A program made the position numbers and the translations under genes. Of a stretch of 64,000 bases of DNA, positions 31,922-40,061 are shown one piece after another; position 1 is the first letter of the stretch, and the number at the start of each line of letters is the position of its first letter. The notes below the pieces were generated by a model that was given only the letters and a program-made list of their open reading frames with translations, ran no database searches and was not told where the DNA came from. The stretch covers positions 496,001-560,000 of the forward strand of contig NZ_JACIBU010000001.1 in the NCBI RefSeq assembly GCF_014195485.1, read 5' to 3'. This DNA is from Modestobacter versicolor (GTDB taxonomy: Bacteria; Actinomycetota; Actinomycetes; Mycobacteriales; Geodermatophilaceae).

Positions 31922-32859
31922 GCGGTCCGCCAGGGGGTGATCGGGTGCCGGGCCGCGCCGGGCACGACCCGGTTCCGGGTCCCGCCCAGCGCCTCGACCG
32001 ACGTCGTCACGACGTCGCCCGGCCGCAGCGGCGGCAGGTGGTCGCGGCCGTACCGGCCCCACAGCTCCGCGAGGCAGCCGTTCTGGCAGGTGCCCGAGCC
32101 CAGCAGGTCGCCGGGGCGGACGTCGGCACCGCGCGAGGCGTAGGCCAGCAGCGCCTCGAACGACCAGGACATGTTCGCCAGGGTGTCGCCGCCGATGAGC
32201 TGGTCGTTGACCCGCACCTCCATCCGCAGGTCGTAGGAGGGGCCCGAGCGGAACGGCGCCAGCTCGTCGGGGGTGACGAAGAACTGCCCGAGCGTGGTGC
32301 TGCCGTCCTTGCCCTTGGCCGGGCCCAGGCCCATGCGCATCTCGTGGAACTGCACGTCGCGGGCGGAGAAGTCGTTGACGACGACGAAGCCGGCGATGTG
32401 CTCGGCAGCCTCCTCGACCGGGACGTCCCGGCCGGCCGGCCCGACGACCGCGCCCACCTCGAGCTCGAAGTCGAACAGCTCGCAGCCCGGCGGCACCGGC
32501 ACGTCGGCGTACGGGCCGGTGATCGCGTGCGGGTTGGAGAAGTAGAAGGTCGGGATCTCGAAGAACTCCGGGGCGACCCCGCCCTCCGGCCGGCCGTTGC
32601 GGGAGATGCCGTTGGCGTGCTCGTAGAACGTCGAGAAGTCGCGGAAGGTCGGCGGCGCGAGCGGCGCCAGCAGCTCGGTCCCCGCCAGCGGGACGACGTC
32701 CGCCCGGAACCGCAGGGCCGCCTCGGCGGCGGCCGCCAGGCGCCCCGGGGTGCCGATGAGCTCGGGCAGCTCCACCCCGGCGTCCAGGCCGACCAGCTCG
32801 TCGCCGTCGACGACGGCCAGCCGCGGCCGGCCGCCCGTCGCGTGCCGGGTGATCCTCAT
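31918..32859 (-). CDS. Fumarylacetoacetate hydrolase-family protein (operon copy 2)
   Basis: A 313-residue FAH-family enzyme. Metal ligands are in FDFELEVGAVVG (Glu-x-Glu) and VVNDFSARDVQFHEMRMGLGPAKGKD (Asp and Lys). It is longer than bacterial single-domain FAHs, with the arrangement FYEHANGISRNGRPE ... FYFSNPHAITGPYADVPVP, close to the true fumarylacetoacetase-like group (SNPHAI). Probably cleaves a C-C bond of an acylpyruvate-like ring-fission product. GTGA and ATGA-type overlaps tie it to both neighbours. Confidence 0.9.
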   Translation of the reverse strand: MRITRHATGGRPRLAVVDGDELVGLDAGVELPELIGTPGRLAAAAEAALRFRADVVPLAGTELLAPLAPPTFRDFSTFYEHANGISRNGRPEGGVAPEFFEIPTFYFSNPHAITGPYADVPVPPGCELFDFELEVGAVVGPAGRDVPVEEAAEHIAGFVVVNDFSARDVQFHEMRMGLGPAKGKDGSTTLGQFFVTPDELAPFRSGPSYDLRMEVRVNDQLIGGDTLANMSWSFEALLAYASRGADVRPGDLLGSGTCQNGCLAELWGRYGRDHLPPLRPGDVVTTSVEALGGTRNRVVPGAARHPITPWRTA

Positions 32860-33887
32860 CGGGTCGCCTCCTGGGTCGCGGGGGTGTCGAGCCCGAGCAG
32901 CCGGGCCGCGTTGCCACCGCGCACCGCCTCCGTGGTCGCGGCGTCCAGGCCGGCGGCCTCGAGCCGGTCGACGGGGTCCTCGACGCCCATGTCGAAGGGG
33001 TGGTCGCTGCCCAGGGTCACCTGGGTCGGGCCCATCACCGCGACCAGGTGCCGCAGCTGCTCGGGGTCGTAGACCAGGGAGTCCACGTAGGTGCGGCGCA
33101 GCAGCTCGCTCGGCGGCGCCTCGGTGGTCCGGGCGTCGCCCCGTACCCGCCACGCGTGGTCGGCCCGGACGGCGTAGCTGCCCAGGTAGCCACCGCCGTG
33201 CGCGGACCAGATGCGCAGCCCGGGGTGCCGCTCCAGCAGGCCGGAGAAGACGATCCGGGAGAGCGCCAGCGCGGTCTCCGTGGGGTTGCCGACGGTGTTG
33301 AACAGGTAGTACGCGTCCAGCCGCTCGCCGAGCGTGCACCCCCAGGGGTGGATCAGCACCGCCGCGCCCAGCTCCTCGGCGGCGGCCCAGAACTCCGCCA
33401 GCGACGGGTGGTCCAGCTCCCGGCCCGGGCCGGCCGAGGTGGAGATCTGCACCCCGCGGAGCCCGAGGTCGCGCACGCCGGTGCGCAGCTGCTCGACGGC
33501 GAGGTCCGGCTCGTGCAGCGAGACCGTGCCGATCGGCAGCAGCCGCCCGGGAGCCTTGTCGCAGTACGCCCGGACCCCCTCGTTCGTCGTCGTGACGAAC
33601 CGGTCGGCCAGCTCGCGGTCGGCCCAGTGCGCCGGCGCCGGCATGGGGCTGACCACCTGGAGGTCGACCCGCGCGGCGTCCATCGCGGCCAGCCGCAGGT
33701 CGAGGCCGACCAGGCGGGGCATCAGCTGGGCGAGCTGGCCGATGTTGTACTGCAGGGACGCCTGCCCGAGCGTCGCGGCGTCGGCGCGCCGCTGCTCGGC
33801 CAGCCCGGCGGAGCCGTCGAGCAGGGCGTCGACCTGGGGGAGGGCGACGTGCGCGTGCACGTCGATGGTGGGTGGGGGCGTCGTCAC
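32856..33887 (-). CDS. ACMSD-like amidohydrolase / decarboxylase
   Basis: A 343-residue amidohydrolase_2 protein: IDVHAHVALP (HxH metal motif near the start), LIHPWGCTLGERL, WSAHGGGYLGS and the catalytic/metal Asp in LGSDHPFDMGVEDP. Relatives are aminocarboxymuconate-semialdehyde, gamma-resorcylate and 5-carboxyvanillate decarboxylases, so decarboxylation of an aromatic acid or ring-cleavage product is the best guess. GTG 33887 with GAGGAG 5 bases upstream; the in-frame sequence before it is antisense to other genes. Stop overlaps the next gene. Confidence 0.9.
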   Translation of the reverse strand: MTTPPPTIDVHAHVALPQVDALLDGSAGLAEQRRADAATLGQASLQYNIGQLAQLMPRLVGLDLRLAAMDAARVDLQVVSPMPAPAHWADRELADRFVTTTNEGVRAYCDKAPGRLLPIGTVSLHEPDLAVEQLRTGVRDLGLRGVQISTSAGPGRELDHPSLAEFWAAAEELGAAVLIHPWGCTLGERLDAYYLFNTVGNPTETALALSRIVFSGLLERHPGLRIWSAHGGGYLGSYAVRADHAWRVRGDARTTEAPPSELLRRTYVDSLVYDPEQLRHLVAVMGPTQVTLGSDHPFDMGVEDPVDRLEAAGLDAATTEAVRGGNAARLLGLDTPATQEATR

Positions 33888-33913
33888 TGGCACTCCTCGG
33901 GGGTGGTGGGCGC

Positions 33914-35044
33914 TCAGGCCGGCTGGGCGATGACGGCCTGGACGCCGCCCATGAGCCCGGGCAGGTCGCCCTGCACGTGCTCGAGCTGCCAGCGGGCCAG
34001 CGTCACCGAGCCCTCCACGACCGCCTGCACCCGCGGGAGCCGGCGGGCGTGGAACTGGTCCCACAGCTCGTCGTCGACGGTGGTCGCTGCCCGGAGCAGC
34101 TCGGTCAGCACCAGCGCGTCCTCCAGCGCCAGCGCCGCGCCCTGGGCGAAGGTCGGCGGGCAGACGTGCGCGGCGTCGCCGATGACCACGACCCGGCCGC
34201 GGTTCCACGGCGCCGGGAGCAGGTGCTCCTCGAACTGCGTGTAGTGGATGGCGTCCGGGTCGGTGATCGACTCGCGGATCTCGTCCCAGGGGCCGGAGTA
34301 GTGCGAGGCCAGCTCGCGCACGATCGCGACCTTCTCCTCCGGCGTCACCTGCGAGCGGTCCTGCGCGTCCTCGACCAGGAAGGCGTAGAGCCGGTCGGCC
34401 GAGGTGGGGGTGTACCCGGCGATGTAGCAGTGGCCGCCGTAGTACAGCTCGCCGGTGGGCACGTCGGCCGGCCGCGGCGCGAACACCCGCCAGATGCCCA
34501 TGCCGAGCGGCCGGGTCTCCAGGTCGATGCCGAGCTGGGCGCGGGTGGCCGAGCGCACGCCGTCCGCGGCGACGACCAGGTCGTAGCGGCGCACCGAGCC
34601 GTCGTCCAGGGTCACGTCGACGCCGTCGTCGTCCTGGTCGAGCTGCGCCACCGTGGTCGCGAACCGGAAGCGGACGCCGAGCTCCAGCGCCCGCTCGGTG
34701 AGCAGCCCGGCCAGGGCCGGCCGGTACATGCCGATGGCGTTCGGGAGGTCGGTCGGCCCCCGGCCCTCGGCGCCCATCGTCGCCAGCACGGTCGCCTGCG
34801 GGTCGGGTGCCCGCAGCCGGAGCTGGGTGGAGTCGGCGCCCTCGACCAGGCACTGGTCGAGGATCCCGACCTCGCGCAGCACCCGCAGGGCGTTCGCCTG
34901 CAGGGTGATGCCCGAGCCCAGCGCGGACACCTCGGGCTTGGCCTCCACCAGGTCGACCTGGACACCGGCGTCGGCCAGCAACGCCGAGGCGGTCAGGCCG
35001 GCGGCACCGGCACCGATCACCAGGACCTTCTGCACTGCGGTCAT
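33914..35044 (-). CDS. Class A FAD-dependent aromatic monooxygenase
   Basis: A 376-residue flavoprotein hydroxylase: N-terminal GxGxxG in VLVIGAGAAGLTASALLADAG, the DG motif VVAADGVRSATR (about 160-171) and the GD motif VVVIGDAAHVCPPTFAQGAALALEDALVL (about 292-320). Similar to salicylate and 3-hydroxybenzoate hydroxylases (UbiH/NahG type); it would use NAD(P)H and O2 to hydroxylate, perhaps with decarboxylation, giving the diol for the next enzyme. It ends 26 bp before the amidohydrolase start and starts 19 bp after the dioxygenase stop. Confidence 0.92.
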   Translation of the reverse strand: MTAVQKVLVIGAGAAGLTASALLADAGVQVDLVEAKPEVSALGSGITLQANALRVLREVGILDQCLVEGADSTQLRLRAPDPQATVLATMGAEGRGPTDLPNAIGMYRPALAGLLTERALELGVRFRFATTVAQLDQDDDGVDVTLDDGSVRRYDLVVAADGVRSATRAQLGIDLETRPLGMGIWRVFAPRPADVPTGELYYGGHCYIAGYTPTSADRLYAFLVEDAQDRSQVTPEEKVAIVRELASHYSGPWDEIRESITDPDAIHYTQFEEHLLPAPWNRGRVVVIGDAAHVCPPTFAQGAALALEDALVLTELLRAATTVDDELWDQFHARRLPRVQAVVEGSVTLARWQLEHVQGDLPGLMGGVQAVIAQPA

Positions 35045-35063
35045 CTCAGCTCCTCCGTGCCGC

Positions 35064-36002
35064 TCAGACCGGGGGCGCGACGTAGACGCCGGGGTCGGGG
35101 TCGTTGAAGCTGGCCGTGCCGACGAGCTCGTCGAACGGGTTGGCCGTGCCCCACTGGTCCTGCACCTCGAGGTCGGTGACGTCGTAGAGGCTGGGGTGCC
35201 AGCTGTCCTCGTCGAGCTGCTCGAGCTCGGTCGTGTACTCCATCGTGTTGCCGTGCGGGTCGATGAAGTAGCTGAAGGTGTTGTCGCCGGCGAGGTGCCG
35301 GCCCGGGCCCCAGATCATCTTCGTGCCGGCGCGCAGCAGCCGGCCGGTGCCCCGCATGTACTCGTCCAGCCCGCGCATCTCGAAGGAGACGTGGTGCAGC
35401 GAGGCGTGCGGCGCCTTGGCGACGGCGAAGCTGTGGTGCTGGGGGTTGCACCGCATGAACGTCATCAGGTCGCCGACGTAGGGGTGGGTGAGCTTGTCGG
35501 AGGTGGCGAACCCGAGGTGCTGCTCGTAGAACGCCTGGGTCCGGGCGGTGTCGGGGGAGTTGACCACCACGTGGCTCAGCCGCACCGGGATGGCCTCGCG
35601 GTCCTCGATCCGGCGGTGCTGCCGGTTCTCCACCTCGGTGGAGATCTCGACGGTGCGGCCGTCGCAGTCGAAGAACCGGAAGCCGTAGCCGCCGCCCAGG
35701 GTCTGCAGGACGTCGGGCTCGCTGACCAGCTGCACGCCGGCCGTGCCGAGCTGCGCGGCCATCGTGTCGACGTCCTCGCGGGAGGCCGCGCCGTAGGCGA
35801 TGAGGTCCAGCCGCTTGTCGGCGTCCTTGCGCAGCCGGACGACGTACTGCTCCGGGGAGCCCTCCGCCGCCAGGTAGACCAGGCCGCTGTCCTCCGCGAC
35901 CGGGGTGAGACCCCACAGCTGGGTGTAGAACTCGCGCTGCTTGGCGTAGTCGGGCACGGCGATGTCGACGTGCCGCAGGTGGGTGATGAGCCGGTCGGAC
36001 AT
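35064..36002 (-). CDS. Two-domain VOC extradiol-type dioxygenase
   Basis: A 312-residue protein with two VOC modules (about 8-125 and 142-270). In the C-terminal module, His of RLSHVVVNS, His of SLHHVSFEM and Glu of GNTMEYTTE occupy the positions of the ferrous-iron 2-His-1-Glu triad of catechol 2,3-dioxygenases. It should cleave a catechol or hydroxylated ring beside the hydroxyls. The FAD monooxygenase downstream and FAH hydrolases on both sides make a short meta-cleavage route plausible. ATG 36002 gives MSDRLITHLRHVDIAVPD. Confidence 0.92.
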   Translation of the reverse strand: MSDRLITHLRHVDIAVPDYAKQREFYTQLWGLTPVAEDSGLVYLAAEGSPEQYVVRLRKDADKRLDLIAYGAASREDVDTMAAQLGTAGVQLVSEPDVLQTLGGGYGFRFFDCDGRTVEISTEVENRQHRRIEDREAIPVRLSHVVVNSPDTARTQAFYEQHLGFATSDKLTHPYVGDLMTFMRCNPQHHSFAVAKAPHASLHHVSFEMRGLDEYMRGTGRLLRAGTKMIWGPGRHLAGDNTFSYFIDPHGNTMEYTTELEQLDEDSWHPSLYDVTDLEVQDQWGTANPFDELVGTASFNDPDPGVYVAPPV

Positions 36003-36034
36003 GGCTGCCCTCTCACGGTGCGGTCGGTGGGTGG

Positions 36035-37024
36035 TCAGGTCTCGTCGACGCAGCGGTTGGACTGCGCGCCGAGGCCGGTGATGGTGGAGTGCATGACGTC
36101 GCCGGCGCGCAGCAGCCGGCCGTGGGCCAGGCCGTTGCCGGCGGGGCTGCCGGTCAGCACGAGGTCACCGGGCAGCAGGGTCGCCACCTCGGAGCAGTAG
36201 GCGACCAGCCGGGCGACGTCGACGACCATGTCCTTCGTCGACTCGTCCTGCATGACGTCGCCGTTCAGCCGCAGCGTGAGGCGCAGGTCGCCGGGGTCGG
36301 GCAGCGCCTCGCGGGGCACCAGCACCGGGCCGGTCGGCAGGAACGTCGGGGAGTTCTTGGCGGCCAGCCAGTCCGCGCCCAGGGCGGGGGAGTCCTTGCG
36401 GAAGACCTTCTCCCGCAGGGTGAGGTCGTTGACGATCGTCCAGCCGGCCACCACGTCCAGGGCGTCGGCCACCGGCACCCGGCGGGCCCGCCGGCCGATG
36501 ACCACGGCCAGCTCCAGCTCCCAGTCCGGCTGCTCGCCGTCGCGGGGCAGCACCACGTCGTCGGAGGCGCCGCAGATGGCGCTCGGCAGCCCCTGGAACA
36601 CGAACGGCGGGAGCGCCAGGCGCTCGTCCATGTGCGCCGCGGCGTCCGCCCGGACCTGCTCCGGGGTGCGGCCGTCCGAACCGTCGTGGTGCGCGACGAC
36701 CAGGTCGAGCACGTGGGTGCGGTAGTTGGCGCCGGCCTGGAACACCTGCCGGGGCGTGACCGGGCTGAGCAGCGTGGACCCGGCCAGCGGGGCCCAGCCC
36801 TCGGTGCTGCGGGCGAGCTCGCGCAGCACCGGCAGGACGTCGTCCCACCGGTCGAGCAGCGGCGCGGTGCCGTCGGGGCGGCCGAGCTCCGCGCGGTCGG
36901 ACAGGTCCAGGACGCGGTCCCGGCTGACCAGGGCGGGGAACACCCGGCCGGCCGCGTCCTGCAACCGGGCCAGGGCCCACGTCCCCGCGTGGTCGATCTC
37001 CGCCACGCCGGCGTCGCTGTGCAT
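36035..37024 (-). CDS. Fumarylacetoacetate hydrolase-family protein (operon copy 1)
   Basis: A 329-residue FAH-family enzyme: GANYRTHVLDLV, DWELELAVVIGRRARRVP (metal Glu pair), WTIVNDLTLREKVFRKD, AAKNSPTFLPTGPVLVPR, LNGDVMQDESTKDMV and VLTGSPAGNGL in place of the common GTPxGV. Likely a C-C hydrolase, decarboxylase or isomerase acting on the ring-fission product. It is the first gene of the six-gene operon and is divergent from the LysR gene; the 34-bp shared element is 93 bp upstream. ATG 37024 is chosen over an upstream ATG because the extra 25 residues would run through the promoter region. Confidence 0.9.
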   Translation of the reverse strand: MHSDAGVAEIDHAGTWALARLQDAAGRVFPALVSRDRVLDLSDRAELGRPDGTAPLLDRWDDVLPVLRELARSTEGWAPLAGSTLLSPVTPRQVFQAGANYRTHVLDLVVAHHDGSDGRTPEQVRADAAAHMDERLALPPFVFQGLPSAICGASDDVVLPRDGEQPDWELELAVVIGRRARRVPVADALDVVAGWTIVNDLTLREKVFRKDSPALGADWLAAKNSPTFLPTGPVLVPREALPDPGDLRLTLRLNGDVMQDESTKDMVVDVARLVAYCSEVATLLPGDLVLTGSPAGNGLAHGRLLRAGDVMHSTITGLGAQSNRCVDET

Positions 37025-37116
37025 CTGGGTGGGCCCCTCACGTGTGGCTCGTCGGTGGACGCCGTCGCGGACCAGGGCGTCCGGAGGCGGGCCCAGCATC
37101 TGCGACGGGCGTCACA

Positions 37117-37150
37117 CGGCGGAAACGCCGGTTGGGTATGGCCGGTCATC
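37117..37150 (-). promoter_or_regulatory. 34-bp element upstream of the ring-cleavage operon (copy 2)
   Basis: CGGCGGAAACGCCG, 5 bases, GTATGGCCG, 3 bases, ATC, identical in all three fixed blocks to 30830-30863. It lies in the 280-bp divergent region between the FAH gene and the LysR gene. The rest of that region shows no gene. A LysR protein encoded next to it is the natural candidate to bind both copies. Confidence 0.7.
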
Positions 37151-37304
37151 CGCGCGCCTTATGCCGGGCCGTCGTCCGGGGGCTCGGAGCGGGCCGGAAC
37201 CCGCCCGGACGGGTGGACGAGGCGCCGCCTGGTCCCCGGAGCGCGTCGGCCGATCTACGATCCCGCGGCAGCCCGGTCACCGACGACCTGGAGGAGGAGA
37301 GCGC

Positions 37305-38264
37305 ATGGAGCTGCCCAGCCTCGACGTGAACCTGGTGATCGTCCTGCACGCGCTGCTCGAGGAGCGCAACGTGACCCGGGCCGGCGAGCGGGTGGGCCTG
37401 AGCCAGCCGGGCACCAGCGCGGCGCTGGCCCGGCTCCGCCGCCACTTCGACGACCCGCTGCTGGAGCGGACGGGCACGACCTACGAGCTGACGCCGCTGG
37501 CGCACGCCCTGCGCAGCCAGGTCAGCGACACCATCCAGCGGCTGGAGCGGCTGCTCAACGCCCGGCCGGACTTCGACCCGGCCACCTCGGAGCGCCAGTG
37601 GGTGCTGCAGTGCTCGGACTCGGTGCAGACGCTGCTGGGGCCGGGCATCGTGCGGGCGGTGATGGCCGAGGCGCCGCACGTGAGCCTGGACTTCCAGCCG
37701 CTGGACCCCCGGTTCGCGCTGGACCCGCTGGGCTCGGCGCGCGACATCGACGTGATGATCGCCCCGCGGGGGCTGTTCACCGCCCCCACGCTCACCGACG
37801 TCGAGCTCTACAGGGACCACTGGATCTGCGTCACCTCGGCGGGCAACACCTCCGTGGGCGACCGCCTCGACCCGCAGCAGATCGCCGACGCCCGGTGGGT
37901 CGTCTCCTTCCGCGACCCCCCGATGAACTCCCCGGTGGACGCCGCCCTGGCCGCGCTCGGCATCGACCGGCGCAGCGCGGTGAAGGTGCAGAACCTGACG
38001 CTGCTGCACCGCCTGGTCGCCGGCACCGACCTGCTGGTCCTCGCCCACGAGCTGGTCGCCGGGGACCTCGCGTCGCAGGGCCTGCGCCGGGTCGAGCTGC
38101 CGCTGGAGCTGCCGCCGGTGATCGAGACCGCGTGGTCGCACCCCAGCCGGCAGCTGGACCCCGGCCACCACTGGCTGCTCGGCATGCTGCAGCGGGTGGC
38201 GGCCGGGGTCGAGTGCGCACCGCAGCGGGACCGGGTGCCGCTCGCGGTGACCGCGCCGGCCTGA
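37305..38264 (+). CDS. LysR-family regulator of the ring-cleavage operon
   Basis: A 319-residue LTTR of the NodD/PcpR-like type: LDVNLVIVLHALLEERNVTRAGERVGLSQPGTSAALARLRRHFDDPLLERTGTTYELTPLA (6-66) and an effector domain containing SARDIDVMIAPRG and YRDHWICVTSAGN. Members usually activate aromatic catabolic genes on binding an aromatic or its ring-cleavage product. ATG 37305 has a strong GGAGGAGAG just upstream. Divergent from the FAH-led operon; the two 34-bp elements are its likely targets. Confidence 0.93.
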   Translation: MELPSLDVNLVIVLHALLEERNVTRAGERVGLSQPGTSAALARLRRHFDDPLLERTGTTYELTPLAHALRSQVSDTIQRLERLLNARPDFDPATSERQWVLQCSDSVQTLLGPGIVRAVMAEAPHVSLDFQPLDPRFALDPLGSARDIDVMIAPRGLFTAPTLTDVELYRDHWICVTSAGNTSVGDRLDPQQIADARWVVSFRDPPMNSPVDAALAALGIDRRSAVKVQNLTLLHRLVAGTDLLVLAHELVAGDLASQGLRRVELPLELPPVIETAWSHPSRQLDPGHHWLLGMLQRVAAGVECAPQRDRVPLAVTAPA

Positions 38265-38282
38265 CGTCCCGGCCGCCGGGCC

Positions 38283-38954
38283 TCAGCCGGTGCGGTCGGC
38301 GGCCGGCAGGTCGCCGGTCGGGAGGCTGTGCCAGGTGTCGTAGGCGACGCCGGCCGCACCGGCCACGTCGCCCGCGGCGCAGAGCCGGATGAACTCCTCG
38401 TGCCGGGCCACGGACGCGTGCCCCTGCGCCGAGCCGAACTGCAGTCGCTCCGCACGGCGGATCGTCGGGGTGAACTGCTCGAGGACCGTGGCGAGCGCGC
38501 GGTTGCCGCCGACGGTGACCGGGACGCCGTGCAGCTCGTCGTCCGCCTGCAGGGCCGCCTCGACGTCGCCGCGGTCGACGGCCGCGGCGAACCGGCGGTT
38601 CGCGTCCCGCATGGCGGTCAGGTCGGCCTCGGTGAGCGCGGGGACGGCCTCCCGGACCGCCACCTCGTGCATCGCCGCGACCACGTCCCGGGCGTCGCGG
38701 ATCTCCCGGACGTCGAGCGGGCTCACGATGGTCGACCGGCCGGGCTGCGCCAGGACCAGGCCGCTGTGCGCCAGCCGCAGCAGCGCCTCGCGGACCGGGG
38801 TCCTGCTGACCCCGAGCCAGGTCGCGAGCTCCAGGTCCCGCAGCTGCTCGCCGGGCGCGAAGGTGCCGTCGACGATGGCGTCGCGGAGCCGGCGGTGGAC
38901 GTCGTCGCGCAGCAGGGTGCGGCCGACGCCGGGGTCGTTCGGCGGGATCGGCAT
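38283..38954 (-). CDS. GntR-family (FadR/FCD) transcriptional regulator
   Basis: A 223-residue regulator: winged HTH LLRDDVHRRLRDAIVDGTFAPGEQLRDLELATWLGVSRTPVREALLRLAHSGLV (about 15-68) and an all-helical FCD effector domain (about 82-205) with His residues suited to metal and carboxylate binding. Such proteins usually repress organic-acid or aromatic catabolic genes. Start ATG 38954; a CAACATGTTG palindrome lies immediately upstream. Convergent with the LysR gene, divergent from the alpha/beta hydrolase. Confidence 0.9.
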   Translation of the reverse strand: MPIPPNDPGVGRTLLRDDVHRRLRDAIVDGTFAPGEQLRDLELATWLGVSRTPVREALLRLAHSGLVLAQPGRSTIVSPLDVREIRDARDVVAAMHEVAVREAVPALTEADLTAMRDANRRFAAAVDRGDVEAALQADDELHGVPVTVGGNRALATVLEQFTPTIRRAERLQFGSAQGHASVARHEEFIRLCAAGDVAGAAGVAYDTWHSLPTGDLPAADRTG

Positions 38955-39260
38955 GCAACATGTTGGGCCGACCGCGCGCCGTTCCGCAAGCCCGCCTCCC
39001 GTCGGGGTGATCCGGCATCGAACTGGACCTCTGTGCGGGAGACCCTTGACCGACCAGGGAGCCGCATCCAATATATCGCGCATGCCAGTTGGTCGGCCTG
39101 TCGTCCACGACGGGTGCCGCGGGGGCGGGCGACCGGTGTGCGGCGATCAGCACGGACGGGTGGCCCTCCGGCCAGGTCGCCGTGCCTCGCAGACCCGCGG
39201 CACCCGCGCCGCGGCGTCGGGCAGGGCGGTCCACCGCCCGCGATCGAGAGGAACCCCCTG
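38955..39260. promoter_or_regulatory. 306-bp divergent intergenic region, GntR/hydrolase
   Basis: No gene is seen here. CAACATGTTG (38957-38966) is a perfect 10-bp palindrome 2 bp from the GntR start, a possible operator. TTGACC (39046-39051) followed by AATATA (39070-39075, 18-bp spacer) is a plausible plus-strand promoter, and the AATATAT patch stands out in this G+C-rich DNA. GAGAGGAACCCCC just before 39261 is the ribosome site of the hydrolase gene. Confidence 0.45.
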
Positions 39261-40004
39261 ATGTCCCTCAGCACCGGAGCCCGCCCAGCAGACGCGACCA
39301 CGCCGACCGTGGTGCTCGTCCACGGGGCCTTCGCCGAGTCGTCCAGCTGGAACGGGGTGATCGAGCGGTTGCAGCGCAGCGGCCTCCCGGTCGTGGCGGC
39401 GGCCAACCCGCTGCGCGGCCTGCGCTCCGACGCGGCGGACCTGCGCAGCGTCCTGGACCAGCTGACCGGCCCGCTCGTCGTGGTCGGGCACTCCTACGGG
39501 GGCTCGGTGGTGAGCGAGGCAGCCGACGGCCACCCCGGCGTCCGGGCGCTCGTCTACGTCGGGAGCTTCCTGCTCGCCGAGGGGGAGAGCACCGGCGAGC
39601 TGGCCGGGAGGTTCCCGGGCAACGAGCTGGGGTCCGCCCTGGTCCAGGTCCCGGTGCCCGGCAGCCCGCCGGTGACCGACCTCTACATCCAGCCGGACAG
39701 GTTCCGGCCGGTGTTCGCCGCCGACGTCCCGGCGGAGGTCACCGAGCTGATGGCCGTCACCCAGCGGCCCATCACCTCCGACGCGCTCGAGGAGAAGGCG
39801 ACGCGGGCGGCCTGGCGGACGATCCCGTCGTGGACCCTGGTCACGCTCCAGGACCTCGCCGTCCCGGCCGCGGCGCAGCGCTTCATGGCCCAGCGCGCCG
39901 GCTCCACCGTGGTGGAGGTCGACGCCTCGCACGCGGTCGCGGTGTCCCGGCCCGACGTGGTCGCCGACCTGGTCCTCGAGGCCGTCCGCGCCACCGCCGG
40001 CTGA
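39261..40004 (+). CDS. Alpha/beta hydrolase
   Basis: A 247-residue alpha/beta-hydrolase (Abhydrolase_6, pyrethroid-hydrolase/MES-like group). Oxyanion segment VVLVHGAFAESSSW, nucleophile elbow GHSYGGSVV (Ser near 75), and catalytic His in VEVDASHAVAVSRPD near the C-terminus. Acts on an unknown ester or lactone. GAGAGGAACC gives a fair ribosome site at ATG 39261. It is divergent from the FCD-GntR gene, which may regulate it. Confidence 0.92.
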   Translation: MSLSTGARPADATTPTVVLVHGAFAESSSWNGVIERLQRSGLPVVAAANPLRGLRSDAADLRSVLDQLTGPLVVVGHSYGGSVVSEAADGHPGVRALVYVGSFLLAEGESTGELAGRFPGNELGSALVQVPVPGSPPVTDLYIQPDRFRPVFAADVPAEVTELMAVTQRPITSDALEEKATRAAWRTIPSWTLVTLQDLAVPAAAQRFMAQRAGSTVVEVDASHAVAVSRPDVVADLVLEAVRATAG

Positions 40005-40013
40005 GCCGTGCGA

Positions 40014-40054
40014 CCCCGGCCCGCCCCGTCGACGGACGACGGCGCGGGCCGGGG
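40014..40054. terminator. Bidirectional hairpin between hydrolase and SDR genes
   Basis: CCCCGGCCCGC (40014-40024) and its exact complement GCGGGCCGGGG (40044-40054) flank 19 bases. It lies between two convergent stops at 40004 and 40062. Confidence 0.7.
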
Positions 40055-40061
40055 CCGGTGG

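Noticed and set aside
29036-32143. Long plus-strand frame opposite the ABC ATPase and MBL-fold genes
   Set aside because: The minus-strand genes have intact Walker, signature and metal motifs; the plus-strand translation has no domain and low-complexity composition.
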